From the NCBI RefSeq assembly GCF_004349235.1, contig NZ_SMKY01000070.1, positions 1-35,166 of the forward strand: a DNA stretch of 35,166 bases. The letters are read 5' to 3'. A model generated the notes under the pieces. It did no database searches. It was not told the origin of the DNA and worked only from the letters and a program-made list of their open reading frames with translations. Every line of letters starts with the position of its first letter. Within the stretch, counting starts at the first letter, position 1. Shown one piece after another: positions 1-8,933 of the stretch. This DNA comes from Actinomadura darangshiensis (GTDB lineage: Bacteria; Actinomycetota; Actinomycetes; Streptosporangiales; Streptosporangiaceae). A program made the position numbers and the translations under genes.

Positions 1-10
1 ACACGGAGAC

Positions 11-1219
11 ATGACCGACATCCTCCCGACCCCGCCACCCGCCACTGGCAGTGTGCTGTCCACGACGGACAGTGCGCCCCCCGCCGGTGGCGCGCCCGCC
101 GCGACCGCGCCCGCCACGACCGTCCCGGACGCCGCCACCGTCCCGGACGCCGCGGCGCCGCCCGGTGAGCGGCCCGGTCCCCCCGCCGAGAAGGCGCCGC
201 GCAAGCAGCGCGACGCCTACTTCGACAACGCCAAGTTCTGCACGGCCATCCTGGTCGTCCTCGGCCATGTCTGGGCGCAGTTCGGCGACAGCCAGGCGGT
301 GCACGCCGCCTATGTCGTTCTCTACGCCTTTCATATGCCGGTCTTCGTTTTCATATCCGGCTACTTCTCGCGGGGATTCATGCGCTCGGCGGACAAGTTC
401 CGCAGCATTTTCCCCACATTGGTCGTCCCTTATGTGATATTCATCCTGCTTTACCGGGCGCAACTGATCTTCATCAACGATGTCGACTTCCGGCTGAGCG
501 AGATCTTCCGGCCGCATTTCCTCATGTGGTTCCTCGTGGCGCTCGTCTTCTGGCGGCTGAGCGCGCCGCTCTGGGGGCAGGTGCGCCACCCCGTGGCGAT
601 CTCCGTGGCGCTCAGCGTCGTCGGCGGCAGCTGGGCGTTCACCGCCGACTCGACGCTCAGCCGGACGGCCGGGCTGCTGCCGCTCTTCGTCCTCGGCCTC
701 ACGATCGAGCCGCGGCACGTCCAGCGGCTGCGCGCCGCCTGGGCGCGGTGGGCGGGGCTCGCCATGCTGGCCGCGGCACTGCCCATCGCCTACGTCTGGG
801 AGCGGGGCACCGTCGTCTCGAAGATCAACAGCGGGCTCCTGTACTGGAACGAGGGCTACTCCGACATGGGGTTCGGCACCGCGGAGGGCATGGGCTGGCG
901 CCTCGCGGCCCTCGGCTTCGCCGTCCTGCTCGGCGCCGCCTTCCTCGCGTGCATCCCGCGCAAGCGGGCCTGGTACACCGAGATGGGGACCCGCACGATG
1001 TACGTGTACCTGCTGCACGGGCTCATCGTGAAGACGTTCGATTACACCGGCATGCTGGACAAGCCCGTCCTGCACGAGCCGCTCGGCATCGTCTCGGTCA
1101 CCCTGGCCGCGGCGGCGCTCGGCGTCGTCCTCGCCACCGCGCCCGTGCAGCGGGTCACCCGGTGGGCCGTCGAGCCGAGTGCCCGCTGGCTCACCCGGCC
1201 GGCGCACGGCCGCACCTGA
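11..1219 (+). CDS. Membrane acyltransferase, family 3 (sugar O-acetyltransferase, fucose 4-O-acetylase-like)
   Basis: Predicted 402-residue integral membrane acyltransferase that would move an acetyl group onto a sugar or polyol of a surface glycan. Residues 1-66 are a Pro/Ala/Thr-rich, probably cytosolic tail containing two VPDAA repeats. The core begins at RDAYFDNAKF, the usual opening of the NolL/YcfT-type branch, followed by the first membrane helix with the family's conserved His (H86 in VLGHVW). FHMPVFVFISGYF, also typical, follows, and then roughly nine more hydrophobic segments. The ATG is preceded by GGAG within ACACGGAGAC. It is the first complete gene of a (+) unit that continues with two teichoic-acid-polymerase-like genes, so acetylation of that polymer is the likely role (inference). 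The substrate cannot be read from sequence. Confidence 0.85.
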   Translation: MTDILPTPPPATGSVLSTTDSAPPAGGAPAATAPATTVPDAATVPDAAAPPGERPGPPAEKAPRKQRDAYFDNAKFCTAILVVLGHVWAQFGDSQAVHAAYVVLYAFHMPVFVFISGYFSRGFMRSADKFRSIFPTLVVPYVIFILLYRAQLIFINDVDFRLSEIFRPHFLMWFLVALVFWRLSAPLWGQVRHPVAISVALSVVGGSWAFTADSTLSRTAGLLPLFVLGLTIEPRHVQRLRAAWARWAGLAMLAAALPIAYVWERGTVVSKINSGLLYWNEGYSDMGFGTAEGMGWRLAALGFAVLLGAAFLACIPRKRAWYTEMGTRTMYVYLLHGLIVKTFDYTGMLDKPVLHEPLGIVSVTLAAAALGVVLATAPVQRVTRWAVEPSARWLTRPAHGRT

Positions 1220-1293
1220 GGTTCCCGCGTCTGAGATTCAATGCCGATCTGCGGGTATAGTCCAGAATCACCGAGTAGTTGATTGGTCTACGC

Positions 1294-3513
1294 GTGAGCC
1301 CTGATCACGACATCTCCTTGAGCATCATCGTGCCCGTGCACAAAGTGCAGGGGTACATCCGGCAATGCCTGGATTCCATCCTCGACCCGGACCTTCCGAA
1401 CCTCGAAGTCATCGCCGTCGACGACCACTCCCCGGACGGCTGCGGCGAGATCCTCGACGAGTTCGCCGAGCGCGATTCGCGCGTCAAGGTGCGCCACCTC
1501 ACCGAGAACGTCGGGCTCGGCCACGCCCGCAACATCGGCCTCGACATGGCGACCGGCGACTACGTCTGGTTCTTCGACAGCGACGACTACGCGACCGAGG
1601 GCGCGGTCCGCGCGATCTGCGACCGGCTCGCCGAGACCCGCCCGGACGTGCTGGTCTTCGACTACGCGCGGTCCTACTGGAACGGCAAGGTCAAGCGCAG
1701 CATCATCAACCACCTGTTCCGCGAGCCGCCGGCGCCGGACGTGTTCACCCTCGCCGAGCGGCAGAGCGTCCTGGAAATGATGATGACGGCGTGGAACAAG
1801 GCGATCCGCCGGGAGTTCCTGCTCGACCTCGGGCTGCGGTTCAGCGGCGGCTACTACGAGGACATCAACGTCACCTACCCGATCCTGATGGCGGCCGAGC
1901 GGCTCAGCCTGCTGGACCGGGTCTGCTACATCTACCGGCAGCGCCGCCGCGGCGCGATCACCAAGACCGCCGGGGCCAAGCACTTCGACGCGTTCGCGCA
2001 GTACGACCGCATCTTCGAGTTCATGGACGGGATGGGCGCCAAGGCCGACCCGTTCCGCCCGCTGATGTTCGACCGGACGATCTGGCACCTGCTCGTCATC
2101 ATCGAGCGCGGCGACCGCGTCCACGAGTCGGAGAACGCCCGGTTCTTCGCCGAGATGGCGAAGACCTACAACCGGTACGAGCCGGCCGGGCACGTCCCGC
2201 CGGAGCCCGAGGACAAGCCGTTCCTCGCCGACAAGCACCGGATGATCAAGGCGGACGACTACCGCGGGTTCGAGCGGGTCCGCGCCGCCGAGGCCAAGGA
2301 CAAGGCGCGGCGCAAGGCCACCAAGGCCGCGAAGATCCGCAGGCGCGGCGTGCTGCTGGGCAAGGAGCTCGCCAAAGAGCGCTACTACCAGATGCAGCGG
2401 CGCCTCCCGATCGACGAGAACCTCGCCGTGTTCGGCGCGTACTGGTACCGCGGGTACGCGTGCAACCCGGCGGCGATCTACGAGAAGGTCCGGGAGCTGG
2501 CCCCGCACGTCCACGCGGTGTGGGTCGTGAAGCCGGGCGCGCGCAAGACCATGCCGGACGGCGTCGACTACGTCGTCGCCGGGTCCGCCGAGTACTACCG
2601 GACGCTGGCCCGCGCGAAGTACTTCGTCAACAACGTGAACTTCCCCGACAACTACGTGAAGCGGCCGGGGCAGGTCCACATGATGACCCAGCACGGGACG
2701 CCGCTGAAGAAGATGGGCCTCGACCAGATGGAGTACCCGGTCGGCGCCAACGACATGGACTTCAAGGCCCTCATCGCCCGGTCCGACCGCTGGGACTACC
2801 TCGTCTCGTCCAATCCGCTGTCGTCGGAGGCGTGGGAGCGCGGGTTCCCGTGCGACTACGAGATGCTGGAGATCGGCTACCCGCGCAACGACCGGCTGGC
2901 CGCCGCCACCGCCGAGGAGCGGGAGCGGCTGCGCGCCGAGCTCGGCGTCCCGGGCAACGCGACCGCGATCCTGTACGCGCCGACGCACCGCGACTACCAG
3001 CGCCGCTACAGCCCGATGTTCGACATCGGCCGGGTCATGGAGCGGCTCGGCGAGGGGCACGTGCTGCTGCTCCGGGCGCACTACTACTACAAGATCAAGA
3101 GCCTGGCGGCGGACATGGGCTGGCCGGAGGGCCGGGTCATCGACGTGTCCAAGCACCCGTCCGTCGAGGACCTCATGATCGCCTCGGACGCGCTGCTCAC
3201 CGACTACTCCTCGGTCATGTTCGACTACGCCAACCTCGACCGGCCGATCGTGATCTACGCCAACGACTGGGAGACCTACAAGCTCACCCGCGGCGTGAAC
3301 TTCGACCTGACGGCCACCCCGCCCGGCGTCGTCGCCACCACGGAGGCCGAGCTCGCGGACGCGTTCGTGTCGCGGGCGGCCTGGAGCGACGCCGCCACCA
3401 AGAACCTGGCGAACTTCAGGGCGCGGTTCTGCCCGTGGGACGACGGGCAAGCGGCCGAGCGCGCCGTCCGGCGGATGTTCCTCGGGGAGAAGATTCCGAA
3501 TCCGCCGCAGTAG
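1294..3513 (+). CDS. Bifunctional GT2 glycosyltransferase / CDP-glycerol (or CDP-ribitol) phosphotransferase, TagF-like
   Basis: About 739 residues. The N-terminal third is a GT-A family 2 glycosyltransferase: SIIVPVHK start, DDHSPDG nucleotide loop, and an intact DXD-type motif D95-S-D-D. A basic linker (about 330-360, many Lys/Arg) leads to a C-terminal CDP-glycerol glycerophosphotransferase domain. That domain has the family signatures QHGTPLKKMG (H467), YAPTHRD and LLTDYSSVMFDYA (D637). Such enzymes add polyol phosphate units to wall teichoic acid at the inner membrane face. I chose GTG at 1294; an in-frame TTG at 1279 is possible, and neither has a strong Shine-Dalgarno. The next gene has the same two end domains, suggesting two different linkages of one polymer. 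Family assignment is firm; polyol identity (glycerol or ribitol) is not visible. Confidence 0.9.
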   Translation: MSPDHDISLSIIVPVHKVQGYIRQCLDSILDPDLPNLEVIAVDDHSPDGCGEILDEFAERDSRVKVRHLTENVGLGHARNIGLDMATGDYVWFFDSDDYATEGAVRAICDRLAETRPDVLVFDYARSYWNGKVKRSIINHLFREPPAPDVFTLAERQSVLEMMMTAWNKAIRREFLLDLGLRFSGGYYEDINVTYPILMAAERLSLLDRVCYIYRQRRRGAITKTAGAKHFDAFAQYDRIFEFMDGMGAKADPFRPLMFDRTIWHLLVIIERGDRVHESENARFFAEMAKTYNRYEPAGHVPPEPEDKPFLADKHRMIKADDYRGFERVRAAEAKDKARRKATKAAKIRRRGVLLGKELAKERYYQMQRRLPIDENLAVFGAYWYRGYACNPAAIYEKVRELAPHVHAVWVVKPGARKTMPDGVDYVVAGSAEYYRTLARAKYFVNNVNFPDNYVKRPGQVHMMTQHGTPLKKMGLDQMEYPVGANDMDFKALIARSDRWDYLVSSNPLSSEAWERGFPCDYEMLEIGYPRNDRLAAATAEERERLRAELGVPGNATAILYAPTHRDYQRRYSPMFDIGRVMERLGEGHVLLLRAHYYYKIKSLAADMGWPEGRVIDVSKHPSVEDLMIASDALLTDYSSVMFDYANLDRPIVIYANDWETYKLTRGVNFDLTATPPGVVATTEAELADAFVSRAAWSDAATKNLANFRARFCPWDDGQAAERAVRRMFLGEKIPNPPQ

Positions 3514-3580
3514 CCACGGCGGGCACGCCACGGCAGTAGCATCCGCCTCACGTACCGTCACGTCCGAAGGGGTGGGTCAC

Positions 3581-6500
3581 TTGTCCGCCAGCGGGGTCAG
3601 CGTCGTCGTGCTCGCGCACGGAGCCGGAGAGTCACTGGGCGGCACCCTCGCTTCGCTCGCCGCCCAGTCGCACACCGGCCTCGACGTGCTGGTGATGGAC
3701 GACGGCGCCGGGGCGGCCGCCGAGACCGCCCTGCCCGACGACCGGTTCCGCGTCGTCCGGGAGGGCGCGCCGAGCCGGGGCGCGGCGCGCAACCTGGGCG
3801 TCGCGGAGAGCGGCGGCGAGTTCCTGCTGTTCGTCAACGGCGGCGACGAGCTGCCCGCGGACGCGGTCGCGGCGCTCGTCGCGGCGCTGGAGGCGTCGGG
3901 GTCGGACATCGCGCTCGGCCGCGAGGCCGTCCGGCGGTGGACGGGCCAGGCCGCGCAATGGCGGCCGGCCGACGCGGTGGCCGAGCCGGCCACCGGCACG
4001 GACGTGCGGCACACCCCGGAGCTGGCCGCCGAGCGCACGGTCTCCGGCAAGCTGTTCCGGCGGTCCTTCTGGACGGCGGGCAAGCTGGAGTTCCCCGACA
4101 TGAGCCGGTACGACGACCTGCCCGCCGCCGTGCGGGCGATGCACCTCGCGACGGGCGTCGACGTGCTGCCCGGCGTCGTCCTGCACCGGCGGGGCGAGCG
4201 GTACCCGGTGACGACGCAGGCGCAGGACATCGCGGACGGGTTCGGCGCCGTCACCCTCGCCGCCGACTGGCTCGGCGAGCACGGCCACCCCCGGTCGCAG
4301 CGCCGCCTCCAGCTCCTCGCGGCCGGCCACGAGCTGCGCGTGTTCCTGGACGCGCTGCCCGATGTGCCCGCCGAGGAGCGCGACCAGGTCGTCGCGCTGG
4401 CCGCCGCGTACGCGGCCGGCATCCCGGCGAAGGTGCTCGCGGAGGCGCCCGCGCTGACCCGGCTGAAATGGCATCTCGCCACCACGGGGCACACGACGGA
4501 GCTGGTGAAGGTCGTCCGGTACGAGCGGGGGAAGGCGTCACCGTCGATCGTCCGCGACCCGCTGCGCCGGTACGTCGTCTACCCGTACTGGAAGGACGCC
4601 AAGCTCGACGTCCCGCGCGAGGTCTACCGGGCGCGCGGCGAGCTGACCCTGCGGGGCCGCGTGCACGCGGTCGGCTGGGAGGGCGACACGCTGACCGTCA
4701 CCGGCGAGGCGTACATCAACTCGATCAGCATGCGGCGCCGCTGGACGTCGGTGAAGGCGATGACGCTGCGGTCCGGCGGGCGCAGGATCGTCGCGCGGGC
4801 CCGGCAGACGCCGAAGCCGGGCAAGAAGTCGGGCTGGTCCGGGTTCGAGTTCGCCTTCGACGTGGGCCGGCTCCGCGACCGCGGCCGCTGGGTCGAGGGC
4901 GTCTGGAGCGTCGACGCGTCCGTGCTGAACGCGGGCGTGTTCCGGCAGGGGCCGCTGCGGGGCGGCGGCTCCGGCAGCGGCGCGCACCCGCCGTACCACT
5001 ACGTCGCCGACGACGTGCGCGTCGTCCCGCGCATCGAGGACGGCCGCCTCGTCATCAGGGTCGAGCGGGTCACGGCGAAGGCGACCGCGCTGCGCTGGGA
5101 CGACAACGCGCTCGTCATCGAGATGGCGGGCGAGGTGCCCGGCGAACTGGTGCTCGCGCTGGGCGACGACCGTGTCGGCGTCCCGGTCACCGCGGCCGAG
5201 GGCGGGTTCACCGCCCGCGTCGACCCGGAGGCCCTCGAAGGGCCCCCGATGCCGCCCGAGCAGATCGACGACACCCGCGACTGGACGGCCTCCGTCGCGG
5301 GCCGTCCGCTGGTGCTCGCCGAAGGCGTCGACGACGCCGAGCGGGCGTTCGGCCCGCTGGAGGTCACCGCCGGCCGCGGGCCCGGCGGCTACCTGCGCGT
5401 GCGGCGCACCACGGCCCGGCTCGCCGTCGACGACTGCACCTGGCGGCCGGACGGGACGCTCGCCCTGACCGCGACGCACAGCGCGCACGGCGGCGGGCAG
5501 ATCGTGCTGCGCGGCCGCGGCCGCCGCAAGGAGCACGCGTTCGACCTCGTCGCCGACCCGTCGTCCGGCCTGCTGCGCGCGGAGGTCCCGGCCGCGGCCG
5601 TGCCGGGCGTCGCCGGCGTCCTGCCGCTGCGGCCCGGCCACTGGGACGTGCTGTTCCGGCCCCCGGGCGAGCGGGCGCTGACCGTCCGGCTGTCGCAGCG
5701 GGCGCAGCGGAACCTGCCGGAGCCGCTGGAGGTGGCGCGGCGAAGCTACGCCCTGGAGAGCCGCGACGGCCGGCTCGCCGTGGCGGTGACCGGCGACGTC
5801 TCGCCGGAGGAGAAGAGCGCCGGCCGCAAGCACCGGGAGGAGGCCCGCCGCCGCGTCGACCGCGACGGGCTGCGCGACGCCGTCGTGTTCTCCTGCTTCA
5901 GCGGACGCCAGTACTCCGACAGCCCGAAGTCCATCCACCAGGAGCTGCTGCGCCGCGGGCTGGACCTGGAGCAGCTGTGGGTCGTCAACGACGCGCAGGT
6001 GGAGCTGCCGAGCACGCTGCGGCCGCTCCGGCTGAACGGCGGCGAGTGGCACGAGGCGCTGGCCACGTCCCGCTACATCGTGACGAACCACCGGCTGGGG
6101 GACGCGTTCCGGCGGCACCCCGACCAGGTCGTCCTGCAGACGTGGCACGGCACCCCGCTGAAGAAGATCGGCAGCGACATCAAGGAGGTGCACTTCGCGT
6201 ACGCGCCGGGCATGAAGAAGGCGCTGCAGTCGAAGTCCGCCGGGCCGTCCGTGCCCGAGTGGAGCCACCTGCTGTCGCCCAACCCGTTCAGCACGGAGAT
6301 CTTCCGGCGCGCGTTCGCGTTCAAGGGCGAGATGCTGGAGGTCGGCTACCCGCGCAACGACCTGCTGCACAGCCCGGAGGCCGACGCGGTCGCCAAGCAG
6401 GTCCGGACCCGGCTCGGCATCCCCGAGGGCAAGCGGGTCGTGCTGTACGCGCCGACGTGGCGCGACGACCAGTACTACAGCCGCGGCCGCTACAAGTTCG

Positions 6501-6976
6501 ACATGCGGATCGACCTGGAGCGGGCCCGCGCCGCGCTCGGCGACGACCACGTCCTGCTCGTCCGGCTGCACACCAACGTGGTGGACGGCGTCGTCGAGGA
6601 CGAGCACGGCTTCGTCCGGGACGTGTCGCTCTACCCCGACATCACCGAGCTGTACCTGATCTCCGACCTGATGATCAGCGACTACTCGTCGGTGATGTTC
6701 GACTATGCGGGCACCGGCCGGCCCATGCTGTTCTTCACCTACGACCTGGCCGACTACCGCGACCGGCTGCGCGGCTTCTACTTCGACTTCGAGGCCGAGG
6801 CACCGGGGCCGCTGGTGGAGACGTCCGACGACCTGATCGGCGCGATCCGCGACGTCGAATCCGCCACGGCGGGGCACAAGGAGCGCTACACGGCGTTCGT
6901 CGACCGGTTCTGCCCGCTCGACGACGGGCACGCCGCGTCCCGCGCGGCCGACCGCGTCTTCGGCCCGGCCGGTTGA
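3581..6976 (+). CDS. Large GT2-like / beta-domain / CDP-polyol phosphotransferase fusion
   Basis: About 1131 residues, far longer than typical 350-750-residue TagF proteins. Residues 1-220 resemble family 2 glycosyltransferases (VSVVVLAHG, VMDDGAG), but the metal-binding motif reads N86-G-G-D instead of D-x-D-D, so this domain may be weak or inactive. Residues about 310-760 are beta-rich with no recognised catalytic motif. The C-terminus (about 765-1131) is a well-conserved glycerophosphotransferase: TWHGTPLKKIG (H856), YAPTWRDD, LMISDYSSVMFDYAGTGRP (D1034). TTG at 3581 is preferred because GAAGG (3566-3570) lies 10 bases upstream; GTG 3572 is too close to that site. It is likely the main polymerase or a second polyol-phosphate transferase of the unit. 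The middle could be a binding or oligomerisation module, as in TarS-like enzymes (inference). Confidence 0.88.
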   Translation: MSASGVSVVVLAHGAGESLGGTLASLAAQSHTGLDVLVMDDGAGAAAETALPDDRFRVVREGAPSRGAARNLGVAESGGEFLLFVNGGDELPADAVAALVAALEASGSDIALGREAVRRWTGQAAQWRPADAVAEPATGTDVRHTPELAAERTVSGKLFRRSFWTAGKLEFPDMSRYDDLPAAVRAMHLATGVDVLPGVVLHRRGERYPVTTQAQDIADGFGAVTLAADWLGEHGHPRSQRRLQLLAAGHELRVFLDALPDVPAEERDQVVALAAAYAAGIPAKVLAEAPALTRLKWHLATTGHTTELVKVVRYERGKASPSIVRDPLRRYVVYPYWKDAKLDVPREVYRARGELTLRGRVHAVGWEGDTLTVTGEAYINSISMRRRWTSVKAMTLRSGGRRIVARARQTPKPGKKSGWSGFEFAFDVGRLRDRGRWVEGVWSVDASVLNAGVFRQGPLRGGGSGSGAHPPYHYVADDVRVVPRIEDGRLVIRVERVTAKATALRWDDNALVIEMAGEVPGELVLALGDDRVGVPVTAAEGGFTARVDPEALEGPPMPPEQIDDTRDWTASVAGRPLVLAEGVDDAERAFGPLEVTAGRGPGGYLRVRRTTARLAVDDCTWRPDGTLALTATHSAHGGGQIVLRGRGRRKEHAFDLVADPSSGLLRAEVPAAAVPGVAGVLPLRPGHWDVLFRPPGERALTVRLSQRAQRNLPEPLEVARRSYALESRDGRLAVAVTGDVSPEEKSAGRKHREEARRRVDRDGLRDAVVFSCFSGRQYSDSPKSIHQELLRRGLDLEQLWVVNDAQVELPSTLRPLRLNGGEWHEALATSRYIVTNHRLGDAFRRHPDQVVLQTWHGTPLKKIGSDIKEVHFAYAPGMKKALQSKSAGPSVPEWSHLLSPNPFSTEIFRRAFAFKGEMLEVGYPRNDLLHSPEADAVAKQVRTRLGIPEGKRVVLYAPTWRDDQYYSRGRYKFDMRIDLERARAALGDDHVLLVRLHTNVVDGVVEDEHGFVRDVSLYPDITELYLISDLMISDYSSVMFDYAGTGRPMLFFTYDLADYRDRLRGFYFDFEAEAPGPLVETSDDLIGAIRDVESATAGHKERYTAFVDRFCPLDDGHAASRAADRVFGPAG

Positions 6977-6996
6977 GTCCGGCCGGGCGGTCGGCC

Positions 6997-7755
6997 GTGG
7001 ACACGGTGGCCGAGCACTGCAGGGTCGGGCCGGACGACGGCCTGCTCATCCGCTGGCCCACCCCGTTACGCCACGGCGAGCGGGTCGTGCTGCGGCACGG
7101 CTCGTCCGGCGAGGTCCGGGCCGAGGCGCTGTCCGGTGACCGGCGCTCGGTCACGCTCGCGGTCGCCGGGCTGGCGACGGGCGCGTGGGAGCTGCTCCTC
7201 GGCGCCGACCGCCCGCTGGTGACCGACGACCCCGGCTTCTCCCTCGACGGGCTGCGCGCCTACGCCGCGTCGGCCCGCCACCGCGCGGCCCGTGTCGTCC
7301 GCCTGCCGGACGGGCGGGCCGTGCTCGACGTCCGCGAGGTCACCCCGCACGCCGAGGTCGAGACGGTGCACCCGCGCGACGGCGAGATCGAGATCGGCGG
7401 GCGGCTCGCCTACGCCGGGCCGCGCCCGGGGGATGCCCGGCTTGTCGCGGTCGCACGCGACGGCGACGACACGGCGGGGTGGCACGTCCGGCTCGACGGG
7501 ACCGAGTTCCGCGTCTGCCTCGACGTGCGCGCGTTCGCCGCCTGCGAGCCCCACCTCTGGGATCTGTGGCTCGACGCCGGCGACGTCCATGCCCGGCTCG
7601 CCACCTTTCTCGACGACTCGCCGGGCAAGCGGGGCACTCTGTCCTATCCTCGACAGGTCACCGCGTCCGGCGACCGGGAGATGAGCGTGCGCCCCTACTA
7701 CACGCTGAAGGACGAGCTGTCGATCGCGTGCCACCGCGTGGACGCCGCCCCGTGA
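6997..7755 (+). CDS. Hypothetical beta-rich protein in teichoic-acid unit
   Basis: About 252 residues with no catalytic motif I recognise. Strand-like alternation, many Asp/Arg/Val/Gly, no signal peptide and no membrane segment suggest a soluble cytosolic beta-sandwich protein. The tail (RPYYTLKDELSIACHRVD) resembles the end of the beta-rich middle of the preceding fusion protein (RRSYALESRDGRLAVAV), so it may be a detached copy of that module. GTG 6997 is used; TTG 6973 would overlap the previous stop as TTGA and is equally defensible. Its stop overlaps the next start by four bases (GTGA), implying translational coupling with the GT4 gene. A scaffold or acceptor-binding role is only inference. 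Confidence 0.7.
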   Translation: MDTVAEHCRVGPDDGLLIRWPTPLRHGERVVLRHGSSGEVRAEALSGDRRSVTLAVAGLATGAWELLLGADRPLVTDDPGFSLDGLRAYAASARHRAARVVRLPDGRAVLDVREVTPHAEVETVHPRDGEIEIGGRLAYAGPRPGDARLVAVARDGDDTAGWHVRLDGTEFRVCLDVRAFAACEPHLWDLWLDAGDVHARLATFLDDSPGKRGTLSYPRQVTASGDREMSVRPYYTLKDELSIACHRVDAAP

Positions 7756-8933
7756 AGATCACGTTCCTGCTGCTGGAGGCATTCCCCGTCGACGGCACCG
7801 TCCGCAGCACCTTCACGCTCGCGGACGAGCTGTCCCGCCGACACGACGTCGAGCTCGTCACCGTGCGGCGGACGACCGACCGGCCGGTCCTGCCGCTCTC
7901 GGACCGCGTGGGCCTGCGTTCGCTGGTCGACGTCCGCCCGGACGCGAAGGTCCCGTGGCCGCACGCGGCGCGCGCCGAGCGGCTGACGGCCGAGCCGAGC
8001 GCGATCGTCCATCCGGAGGAGCGCAGCTACGGCAAGTACTCCGCCTGGACCGACGAGCGGCTCACCCGCTTCCTGCGGCGGCTCCGCACGGACGTGCTGG
8101 TCACGACCCGCGCCGGCCTCAACCTGATGGCCGCCCGGCTGGCCCCGCGCGGGGTCGTCGTGGTCGGGCAGGAGCACCTTCAGCTCGGCATCAACGACTC
8201 GGGGATCCTCGGCGAGATCGAGGAGTGGTATCCGCGGCTGGACGCGCTGACCTGCCTGACGTCCGCCGACACCGCGGACTACGAGCAGCGGCTTCCGGCC
8301 GGCTCGTGTCCCGTCCACACCATCGGCAACGGGCTGCCCACCCGGGTGTACCCGCGCTCGCGGCAGGAGAACAAGGTCGTCGTCGCCGCCGGGCGGATCG
8401 TCTGGATCAAGGGCTACGACCTGCTCATCGACGCGTTCGCGAGGGTCGTGGAGAAGCATCCGGAATGGAGGCTGCGCATCCACGGGGACGGCCCGCGGCG
8501 CGAGGAGCTGCGGCGCAAGGTCACCCGGCTCGGCCTCTACAACAACGTCCGGATGCTGGAGCCGACCGAGGACATGGAGGGCGAGCTGGCCAAGGCGTCC
8601 GTGCTCGCGGTGTCCTCGCGCGCCGAGTCGTTCGGCATGACGATCATCGAGGGATTCGCGTGCGGGCTGCCCGCGGTCGCCTTCGACTGCCCGCGCGGGC
8701 CCCGCGAGATCATCACCGACGGGGTGGACGGGCTGCTCGTCCCGCCCGAGGACGCCGGGGCGTTCGCCGAGACGCTGATCCGGCTGATCGACGACGCGGA
8801 GCTGAGGAACCGGATGGCGGCGAACGCCGTCGCGTCGGCCGAGCGGTTCGACATCTCCGTGGTCGCCGCGAAATGGGAGCGGATGCTGACCTCCCTGAGC
8901 ACCGCGCCCCGCCGCGACACAGGGCGCCGCTAA
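7752..8933 (+). CDS. Glycosyltransferase family 4 (GT-B)
   Basis: 393 residues. The N-terminal Rossmann half begins MKITFLLLEAFPVDGTVRST, with the Gly-containing acceptor loop common to GT4. The C-terminal half holds the donor site: AAGRIVWIKGYDLLIDAF, HGDGPRREEL, and the E-x7-E region ESFGMTIIEGFACGLPAVAF, then GPREIITDGVDGLLVPPED. This layout matches retaining UDP- or GDP-sugar transferases such as TagE-like poly(glycerol-phosphate) glucosyltransferases. The GTG start overlaps the previous stop by 4 bp, so it is translated with the beta-rich protein. It is the last gene of the unit and a likely side-chain glycosyltransferase for the polyol-phosphate polymer (inference). It meets the convergent membrane gene with a 4-bp stop overlap. 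Confidence 0.9.
   Translation: MKITFLLLEAFPVDGTVRSTFTLADELSRRHDVELVTVRRTTDRPVLPLSDRVGLRSLVDVRPDAKVPWPHAARAERLTAEPSAIVHPEERSYGKYSAWTDERLTRFLRRLRTDVLVTTRAGLNLMAARLAPRGVVVVGQEHLQLGINDSGILGEIEEWYPRLDALTCLTSADTADYEQRLPAGSCPVHTIGNGLPTRVYPRSRQENKVVVAAGRIVWIKGYDLLIDAFARVVEKHPEWRLRIHGDGPRREELRRKVTRLGLYNNVRMLEPTEDMEGELAKASVLAVSSRAESFGMTIIEGFACGLPAVAFDCPRGPREIITDGVDGLLVPPEDAGAFAETLIRLIDDAELRNRMAANAVASAERFDISVVAAKWERMLTSLSTAPRRDTGRR

Noticed and set aside
1288..3561. A 757-codon open frame on the minus strand
   Set aside because: It lies antisense to the first TagF-like fusion; its composition is Val/Arg/Asp/Leu-skewed with no domain, as expected for a mirror frame in GC-rich DNA.
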